From: a candidate division Zixibacteria bacterium RBG_16_43_9
GTDB taxonomy: Bacteria > Zixibacteria > MSB-5A5 > RBG-16-43-9
DNA length: 10,920 nucleotides
Reading direction: 5' to 3'
NCBI GenBank assembly: GCA_001775355.1
Contig: MEWM01000116.1
Location: 3,170 to 14,089 of the forward strand
The stretch's first letter is position 1, and each line of letters opens with the position of its first letter. A program made the translations under genes and the position numbers. The notes under the pieces were generated by a model. The model was not told the origin of the DNA. It searched no databases and saw only the letters and a program-made list of their open reading frames with translations. Below are positions 1 to 4,514 of this stretch, one piece after another.

Positions 1-1201
1 CGGTTAAACCAGCTTTCTCCCGATGCTTTTTGGCAAAAGGTGACATCTCCACAGGATAATCCAGGATAAAAGTCGGCTGGATCAGATTTGGCTGAACTTT
101 TTGTTCAAATATAGACTCTATCACTTTCCCGATGCGGATGGATGAATCGCTCTTAATTCCCAACTCTTGCGCAAATTCCCTCACCTTTTTTTCCTCTTCT
201 CCAGAAAGGTCAACTCCGGTATACTTCTCAATCGATTCCCAGAAAGAAATCCTTCTCCAGGGAGGGGATAAATCTATTTCCTCATCCTGAAATTTAATTT
301 TATTGGTGTTAAAAAGCTCTGAAGAGATGAAGTTGAAAAGTTTTTCGCACAGTTCCATTATATCATTATAATCCGCATAAGCCTGATACAGCTCCAGCAT
401 ACTGAACTCAGGGTTATGGTTTTTGTCCATCCCTTCATTTCTGAAATCTTTGCACACCTCATATACCCTTTCCAGCCCTCCGATTATCAGTCGTTTCAGG
501 TAAAGCTCGTCAGCTATCCGCAAATACAAGTCTATGTCCAGGGCATTATGATGGGTGATGAAAGGTCGGGCAAAGGCTCCTCCATAGACTGGCTGTAATA
601 CGGGTGTCTCCACCTCTAAAAAACCATTGCCATCTAAAAACTTTCTTATGGAGGATAGGATTTTAGTTCGTAAGACGAAAGTATCTTTAACTTCCGGGTT
701 AGCGATCAAATCTAAATATCTTTGTCTGTATCTTAACTCTTTATCCTGAAGCCCGTGCCACTTCTCAGGCAGAGGATGAAGCGATTTGGAAAGAAGCTGG
801 AAATCTTCTGCCCGTACGGTTTTCTCACCCATACGGGTCTTAAAAACTTTACCTTTTACCCCGATGAAATCACCGATGTCAAAAAGCTCAAACAGCTTAT
901 ACTTTTCCTCACCCACCTCATCTGATTTAACGTAGACCTGAATTTTTCCCTCACCATCCAGGATATGAAAGAAGACACTCTTGCCGTGAGACCGCAGGGA
1001 GATTATCCTTCCGCAGATACTGACTGGAGTAGTTTCTGTTTCCAATTTTTCAAAACTGTCGCAAATCTCTTTCGAGGTATAGGTTCTTTTGAAAAAATAA
1101 GGATACGGGCTGATCTTCTTTTCCTGCAGTGCCTTGAGCTTTTCCCGGCGATGCAAGAGCAGTTGACTTAAATCCTGTTCCGGTTTGGATTGTTCAGACA
1201 A
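1..1201 (-). CDS. lysS: Lysyl-tRNA synthetase, class II (C-terminus beyond window)
   Basis: Charges tRNA-Lys with lysine in the cytoplasm. About 400 of the usual ~490-510 codons are visible; the missing part includes class II motif 3. Translation from 1201 gives an N-terminal helix, an OB-fold anticodon-binding domain (about residues 55-150), motif 1 (GFLEVETPVL, near residue 197) and an intact motif 2 with FRNEG at 253-257 followed by HNPEF at 262-266. The last visible stretch (DYPVEMSPFAKKHR) is also typical of LysRS. The start is TTG: AAGGAG at 1215-1210 lies 8 nt upstream and no in-frame ATG fits the N-terminus; another in-frame TTG at 1222 precedes this Shine-Dalgarno and is less likely. 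A strong promoter lies 48 nt upstream of the start codon. Family assignment is secure; the exact start is well supported. Confidence 0.96.
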   Translation of the reverse strand, partial: MSEQSKPEQDLSQLLLHRREKLKALQEKKISPYPYFFKRTYTSKEICDSFEKLETETTPVSICGRIISLRSHGKSVFFHILDGEGKIQVYVKSDEVGEEKYKLFELFDIGDFIGVKGKVFKTRMGEKTVRAEDFQLLSKSLHPLPEKWHGLQDKELRYRQRYLDLIANPEVKDTFVLRTKILSSIRKFLDGNGFLEVETPVLQPVYGGAFARPFITHHNALDIDLYLRIADELYLKRLIIGGLERVYEVCKDFRNEGMDKNHNPEFSMLELYQAYADYNDIMELCEKLFNFISSELFNTNKIKFQDEEIDLSPPWRRISFWESIEKYTGVDLSGEEEKKVREFAQELGIKSDSSIRIGKVIESIFEQKVQPNLIQPTFILDYPVEMSPFAKKHREKAGLT

Positions 1202-1248
1202 TTTTTTTTCTCCTTCACACAAAATTTTCTGAGTTAACCTTCTGGCGG

Positions 1249-1277
1249 AATATAAAGAAAACCTTTTTGGGTGTCAA
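1249..1277 (-). promoter_or_regulatory. Sigma-70 promoter of lysS
   Basis: On the minus strand TTGACA (1277-1272), a 17-nt spacer and TATATT (1254-1249) form a near-consensus promoter. Predicted transcription start is about 1242, giving a leader of roughly 40 nt with the AAGGAG site before the TTG codon. The leader is too short for a T-box riboswitch. Confidence 0.85.
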
Positions 1278-1294
1278 GGATTTCAAAATACAAT

Positions 1295-1317
1295 GACAGA
1301 TAACAAAAGACAGATAA
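1295..1317 (-). repeat. Short direct repeat upstream of the lysS promoter
   Basis: On the minus strand TTATCTGTC occurs twice (1317-1309 and 1303-1295), 14 bp apart, ending 18 bp before the -35 hexamer. It could be a tandem regulator site or chance in AT-rich DNA. No known regulator is recognised. Confidence 0.35.
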
Positions 1318-1349
1318 AAAAACGTGACCGTTAATCGTTACTCGTGAGC
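1316..1349 (-). repeat. Duplicated TCACG block with T-tract upstream of lysS
   Basis: On the minus strand TCACG occurs at 1347-1343 and 1327-1323, start-to-start 20 bp apart, and the second copy runs straight into seven T. A matching 34-nt block (26 of 34 positions identical by hand alignment) lies at 4409-4442 upstream of valS, in the same orientation relative to the gene. It may be a dispersed repeat or a shared regulatory site; the sequence does not decide. Confidence 0.55.
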
Positions 1350-1361
1350 GTGGTAGAAAAG

Positions 1362-1443
1362 GTAGGGCAAGACTTCAGCTTTGCTGAACAAATCGTAGCG
1401 TTGGGCTTTATGCCCGACGAAGTAGTTGCTCGATTTATCGAGC
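1362..1443. repeat. Three consecutive small hairpins between ROK gene and lysS
   Basis: After a GTAG at 1362-1365 come three perfect or near-perfect hairpins. TTCAGC/GCTGAA is at 1374-1388 with a 3-nt loop. CGTTGGGC/GCCCGACG is at 1399-1419 with a TTTAT loop and one G-T pair. GCTCGAT/ATCGAGC is at 1428-1443 with a TT loop. The motif CGTAGCG occurs at 1394-1400 and again just after the third hairpin. The arms are unrelated in sequence. No open reading frame of interest overlaps, so this is probably non-coding repeat DNA filling the gap 1278-1500 together with the TCACG block. Confidence 0.6.
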
Positions 1444-1500
1444 CGTAGCGTCCCAGAAATCTTAGGCAGGGCGAGCTACTGAATTGCAACAAGTTATAGT

Positions 1501-1574
1501 TGTCATTCTGAGCCCGAAGGGCGAAGAATCTGCAGATTCTTCTGGTCGTCCATTTGGACTACCTCAGAATGACA
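1501..1574. repeat. Cloverleaf-like inverted-repeat element overlapping the ROK gene stop
   Basis: A perfect 12-bp terminal inverted repeat (TGTCATTCTGAG at 1501-1512, its complement at 1563-1574) encloses three further perfect hairpins. GCCC/GGGC is at 1512-1522, a 20-bp uninterrupted palindrome is at 1523-1542, and GTCCA/TGGAC is at 1548-1559. Together they can fold into a four-armed structure. The start resembles the GTCATTCTGAG...GAAGAATC repeats I recall from many uncultured bacterial genomes. The right arm overlaps the last codons of the ROK kinase gene and provides its TGA stop. No transposase is present, so any mobility would depend on a protein supplied elsewhere. Confidence 0.8.
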
Positions 1575-2553
1575 TTCTCTTAACCTCTAATTCCCCCCCT
1601 AAAATCGAAGCCCCTATAAAACCCGCATCATTTCCTAATTTTGCTTTTACGATTTTTAAATTCTTAGTAGCTGAAGGAAAAGCCCTCGTTTTTATCTCTT
1701 TTTCAATCATCTTGAAAAAATTCACTCCAGCAGAAAGAGCCACTCCACCACCAACCACCATAATCTCCGGATTAATCAAATTTACGGCATTGGAAAGAGC
1801 CGTCCCCAGATAACAAGCAGTCTCCTGAATAACCTTTTGAGCAACTTTATCCTTTAGCTTCTCAGCCAGAAATAAATCTTTTGTCTTTAATCTATTCAAA
1901 TCCCCCTGAGAAAGTTGATAAAGAATCGAGCCTCGATTTTTTTTCAGAAGCTCCTTTGCCCTTTTTATCATAGCCGGCTCAGAAGCATACATTTCCACGC
2001 ATCCGTAATTACCACAGTGACATTTGATGCCGCTGAAATAAATGGAAGTGTGCCCGAACTCTGGTCCCACAAAAGAAGAGCCGCGAAAAAGCTTTCCTTC
2101 AAGGATTACGCCGCTTCCTATTCCAGTCCCCAGAGTAATGCAGATGCAATTTTTATATCCTTTTGCCGCCCCGAATTTATATTCAGCTAAAGCCATCACA
2201 TTGGCATCGTTATCCACATAAATCGGGTAAGGGTAAAATCTTCTGAGATATTTTCTCAAAGAAAAATCCGCCAGAAAAGGCAGATTAGGTGGTATCCCGA
2301 TTATTCTCCCTTTTGGGAGATCGACTGTCCCGGGAACCCCTATCCCAATGCTGTTTATCTTAAATTTACTTTGTTTAGCCGAAACCAGCAGAGAATCAAT
2401 CCCTTTTCTCAGATTGCGCAGACCCCCTTTTTTGCCTGAGGTTTTACAAGAAGGGATAATTCCGCAGGCCAGTATTCTGCCTGAAGAGGAAACCATACCA
2501 TATTTGATATTAGTCCCCCCGATGTCAACGCCTATGTTGAATTTATTTTTCAT
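1564..2553 (-). CDS. ROK-family sugar kinase, glucokinase-like
   Basis: A cytoplasmic ATP-dependent kinase probably acting on a hexose; glucose is likely but the substrate cannot be fixed from sequence. The 329 residues carry the N-terminal phosphate-binding loop DIGGTNIK (from D10), the catalytic-base segment VDNDAN (D116), a second phosphate loop LGTGIGSG (141-148) and the ROK zinc site, with H168 in GPEFGHTS and C178, C180 and C185 in CHCGNYGC. Length and motif order are normal for the family, so it looks functional. The ATG lacks a visible Shine-Dalgarno, and a TATATT -10-like hexamer ends only 11 nt before it, so leaderless translation is possible. The final MSF-stop is encoded inside an inverted-repeat element. 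NagK, mannokinase or fructokinase activity are alternatives. Confidence 0.93.
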   Translation of the reverse strand: MKNKFNIGVDIGGTNIKYGMVSSSGRILACGIIPSCKTSGKKGGLRNLRKGIDSLLVSAKQSKFKINSIGIGVPGTVDLPKGRIIGIPPNLPFLADFSLRKYLRRFYPYPIYVDNDANVMALAEYKFGAAKGYKNCICITLGTGIGSGVILEGKLFRGSSFVGPEFGHTSIYFSGIKCHCGNYGCVEMYASEPAMIKRAKELLKKNRGSILYQLSQGDLNRLKTKDLFLAEKLKDKVAQKVIQETACYLGTALSNAVNLINPEIMVVGGGVALSAGVNFFKMIEKEIKTRAFPSATKNLKIVKAKLGNDAGFIGASILGGELEVKRMSF

Positions 2554-2564
2554 TCATTGATTGG

Positions 2565-2570
2565 AATATA
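2565..2570 (-). promoter_or_regulatory. Possible -10 element of the ROK kinase gene
   Basis: TATATT on the minus strand ends 11 nt before the ATG at 2553, which would place the transcript start about 4-5 nt before that ATG. No good -35 hexamer is found 16-18 nt upstream (GAAGTC is there). This is a tentative call, supported mainly by the missing ribosome-binding site. Confidence 0.35.
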
Positions 2571-2618
2571 AAGCCTCAAGGTCTTGAGACTTCAGCTTTA
2601 TCATTTCACTCCTGGCAT

Positions 2619-2770
2619 ACTGGTAAACCTGAAGGTTTACACTATTAGTGGTGTCAGGAGTTACCTCCTGACACCTAACCATGCTGTCGGGTGGTAACAC
2701 CCGACAGCACAGCACCAAGGGTGGAGACAAGCTCCACCCCTACGCACTGGTAAACCTGAAGGTTTACACT
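2619..2770. repeat. Array of five hairpins flanked by a 25-bp direct repeat
   Basis: The gap between aminotransferase and ROK gene is almost filled by five perfect hairpins. GTAAACC/GGTTTAC is at 2623-2640; GGTGTCAGGAG/CTCCTGACACC at 2650-2675 has loop TTAC; TGCTGTCGGGTG/CACCCGACAGCA at 2682-2709 has loop GTAA; GGGTGGAG/CTCCACCC at 2719-2739 has loop ACAAG; and GTAAACC/GGTTTAC returns at 2750-2767. The first and last copies are identical over 25 bp (2619-2643 and 2746-2770), while the inner three have unrelated arms. No T-tract follows the stems, so simple rho-independent terminators are unlikely, although folding in the aminotransferase 3' UTR could protect the mRNA. Confidence 0.8.
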
Positions 2771-2800
2771 CCAAACTCCCTTCAAGAATATCATTTATCT

Positions 2801-4015
2801 TTAAGACTTGCCTTTGATCTTTTTATACTGCTCCACCCCTTTTGCCAGAATCCTCATCGCCTTTTTCAAATCCTCCACGTTCAGAACGTAGGCGATTCTG
2901 GCTTCATCCTTTCCCATCCCTTTGGAAGCATAAAATCCTGGACCTGGGGCTATCATTGTGGTGGCTCCGTCTAAGGAAAAATCCGAAAGCATCCACCTGG
3001 CAAAATCTTCAATATCCATTACCGGAAATTTCGCCATTATGTAAAAAGCACCTGATGGCTTCTGGCAGAAGACCCCGGGTATTTTCATCAGCTCCGCATG
3101 ACAGGTATCTCTTCTCCTTTTGTATTCATCTGCCATAGCCAAGAAGTAATCCTCTGGCAAACCTAATGCACCTATGGCACCATACTGCTCAATGGAAGGA
3201 GAACACAGCCTTGACTGCCCTAATTTTAAAGCGGTATCTGTAACTTCTTTGTTCTTGGAAACCAGACATCCTATCCGGGCACCACAGGCACTATACCTTT
3301 TGGAAATTGAGTCTAAAAGTATTGCTCTATCTTCAATTCCTTCCATGTTCATCACGCTGGTATGAACCCCTTCGTAGATGAACTCCCTGTAGACCTCGTC
3401 TGAAAGGAAAAACAGGTCGTGCTTTTTAGCCAGCTCTGCGATGGTCTCCATCTCCGGTTTAGTGAAAACCGTGCCTGTTGGATTATTCGGAGTGGCAAGC
3501 AAAATCCCACGAGTTTTACTGGTTATCTTTTTCTCGATTATTTTTTTGTCCGGCAGATGATAACCGTTCTCGGCTTTAGTGGGAATAGGCACTAAATTTA
3601 TATCCGCCATCCGGGCAAAGCTGTTGTAATTGGTGTAAAAAGGCTCAAAAACGATAATCTCCTCGCCCACGTCTGAAATACAGATCATAGCGAAGATTAA
3701 AGCCTCACTCCCTCCAGTGGTGATCTGGATGTTTTCTGGCTGGACAAAGATATTTTTTCTTTCATAATATTCCACCATGCTCTGGATGAGCCGGATGTCT
3801 CCTTTTGAGTTGCCATATGCCAGAACCTTATTCGGATAGTTTCTAATGGCATTCATAAACTCCACTGGAGTCGGAATATCCGGCTGCCCGATGTTCAGAT
3901 GATAAACTTTGACCCCTTTCTTTTTAATTTCATCTGCCAGAGGGATCAGCTTCCTAATCGGAGAGGCTGGCATCTCCTTCCCTCTCTTAGAGACTTTGGG
4001 TTTTGTAAGAGGCAT
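2801..4015 (-). CDS. Class I/II PLP-dependent aminotransferase
   Basis: A cytoplasmic fold-type I aminotransferase moving an amino group between an amino acid and a 2-oxo acid, aspartate/aromatic-like by overall pattern; the substrate is not determined. From the chosen start the 404 residues show NNPTG (177-181), SDEVY with the pyridine-N aspartate D206 and Y209, the PLP lysine in SISKRYS (K239) and the phosphate-binding arginine R247 in GARIG. The N-terminal LNIGQPDIPTP is typical of the AspC/AlaA-like subgroup. The start is placed at 4015 rather than the upstream in-frame ATG at 4036, because AAAGGAG (4027-4021) lies 5 nt before it. The gene has its own TTGACA promoter and is divergent from valS. 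No sign of truncation. Confidence 0.92.
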   Translation of the reverse strand: MPLTKPKVSKRGKEMPASPIRKLIPLADEIKKKGVKVYHLNIGQPDIPTPVEFMNAIRNYPNKVLAYGNSKGDIRLIQSMVEYYERKNIFVQPENIQITTGGSEALIFAMICISDVGEEIIVFEPFYTNYNSFARMADINLVPIPTKAENGYHLPDKKIIEKKITSKTRGILLATPNNPTGTVFTKPEMETIAELAKKHDLFFLSDEVYREFIYEGVHTSVMNMEGIEDRAILLDSISKRYSACGARIGCLVSKNKEVTDTALKLGQSRLCSPSIEQYGAIGALGLPEDYFLAMADEYKRRRDTCHAELMKIPGVFCQKPSGAFYIMAKFPVMDIEDFARWMLSDFSLDGATTMIAPGPGFYASKGMGKDEARIAYVLNVEDLKKAMRILAKGVEQYKKIKGKS

Positions 4016-4050
4016 ATATTCTCCTTTATAAAGCAAAAAACCGTATTTCT

Positions 4051-4065
4051 ATCCGTGAAACGGAT
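4051..4065. repeat. Leader hairpin upstream of the aminotransferase
   Basis: ATCCGT, loop GAA, ACGGAT makes a perfect 6-bp hairpin inside the predicted ~60-nt leader of the aminotransferase mRNA, about 24 nt before its Shine-Dalgarno. No T-run follows in the direction of that transcript that would make it a clear attenuator. Confidence 0.4.
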
Positions 4066-4082
4066 CTGTAAGACTTGTGAAC

Positions 4083-4111
4083 AATTTAACAAACTGAGTT
4101 TAGCCTGTCAA
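4083..4111 (-). promoter_or_regulatory. Sigma-70 promoter of the aminotransferase gene
   Basis: On the minus strand TTGACA (4111-4106), a 17-nt spacer and TAAATT (4088-4083, 4 of 6 to consensus) form a good promoter. The predicted start near 4076 gives a leader of about 60 nt. Confidence 0.7.
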
Positions 4112-4160
4112 TCAAAAAGGAACATTGTCGGAGAGTATTGCTATACGCCATACCATTTCT

Positions 4161-4196
4161 GTCATTGCGAGTTCCGATTTATCGGAACGAAGCAAT
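4161..4196. repeat. GTCATTGCGAG-type palindromic repeat
   Basis: GTCATTGCGA is followed by an 8-bp perfect stem GTTCCGAT/ATCGGAAC with a TT loop (4171-4188). Outer arms ATTGC (4164-4168) and GCAAT (4192-4196) extend it over a small internal loop. It resembles the GTCATTGCGAG...CGAAGCAATC repeats I recall from many bacterial genomes and parallels the GTCATTCTGAG element at 1501. No matching right-hand terminal repeat is seen, so the copy may be partial. Confidence 0.65.
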
Positions 4197-4257
4197 CCGT
4201 TTACTTTGTGGAGATTGTTGAGTCATCCTTGTATGTGTCTTCTTGCAGAAACAAAGT

Positions 4258-4305
4258 GTAGAGACACATTGCTACGTGTCTTAACCTGGAATCGTCAGGG
4301 ACGAT
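4258..4305. repeat. GTAGAGAC hairpin repeat plus adjacent small hairpin
   Basis: GTAG (4258-4261) leads into AGACAC/GTGTCT (4262-4267 and 4276-4281), a degenerate relative of the GTAGAGACGCAT hairpin at 10150-10173. A second hairpin ATCGTC/GACGAT with loop AGG follows at 4291-4305. No gene is seen here. Confidence 0.55.
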
Positions 4306-4317
4306 CCACTTCATCTC

Positions 4318-4402
4318 AGAACCTCCCCTTAATCCCCTCCTTAGAAAGGAGGGGATCTTATTATCCCTCTCCTTTTCAAGGAGAGAGATAAAGTGAGGTT
4401 CT
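4318..4402. repeat. Imperfect terminal repeats enclosing two strong hairpins
   Basis: AGAACCTC (4318-4325) and GAGGTTCT (4395-4402) bracket two hairpins. The first is an 11-bp perfect stem ATCCCCTCCTT with loop AGA (4332-4356). The second is a 14-bp stem with one mismatch and loop TTC (4361-4391), with core CTCTCCTT/AAGGAGAG. The layout resembles a small non-autonomous repeat unit. Pyrimidine and purine runs alternate along each strand. Confidence 0.65.
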
Positions 4403-4408
4403 TTGCCT

Positions 4409-4442
4409 GGTCACGAAATATGATTCTCGCTCACGTTTTTTT
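4409..4442 (+). repeat. Duplicated TCACG block with T-tract upstream of valS
   Basis: TCACG occurs at 4411 and 4431, 20 bp apart, and the second copy runs into eight T. It aligns over 34 nt, at 26 identical positions, with the minus-strand block 1349-1316 upstream of lysS. It ends 14 bp before the valS -35 hexamer, against 38 bp in the lysS case, so position relative to the promoter is not conserved. Confidence 0.55.
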
Positions 4443-4456
4443 TCCACCAATTCCAT

Positions 4457-4485
4457 TTGACAAAAGAAAAACTTTGTATTAGTAT
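4457..4485 (+). promoter_or_regulatory. Sigma-70 promoter of valS
   Basis: TTGACA (4457-4462), a 17-nt spacer and TAGTAT (4480-4485) form a strong promoter. The predicted start near 4492 leaves a leader of only about 20 nt containing AAAGGA (4500-4505), so no T-box or leader-peptide attenuator fits. Confidence 0.8.
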
Positions 4486-4514
4486 TATTAAATAAATTTA
4501 AAGGAATTATCTAT

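Noticed and set aside
416..1171. Two plus-strand ORFs (416-598 and 965-1171)
   Set aside because: They lie opposite the lysS coding sequence, which carries all expected LysRS motifs on the minus strand.
1484..1813. Plus-strand ORF beginning in the 1501-1574 element
   Set aside because: It is antisense to the ROK kinase and its N-terminus translates repeat DNA; no ribosome-binding site supports it.
2619..2770. CRISPR array
   Set aside because: Only two identical repeats exist, each a small palindrome, and the DNA between them is itself palindromic rather than unique spacers; no cas genes are present.
2681..2974. Plus-strand ORF across the hairpin array
   Set aside because: It translates the hairpins and then runs antisense into the aminotransferase 3' end.
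4015..4036. Upstream ATG at 4036 as the aminotransferase start
   Set aside because: The AAAGGAG site lies between it and the ATG at 4015, and would be inside the coding sequence if 4036 were used.
3899..4391. Plus-strand ORFs at 3899-4261 and 4125-4391
   Set aside because: They are composed of aminotransferase antisense and intergenic repeats, without a Shine-Dalgarno or any recognisable protein features.
4486..4514. T-box riboswitch or attenuator for valS
   Set aside because: The predicted leader is only about 20 nt, with no room for a stem I, antiterminator or terminator.
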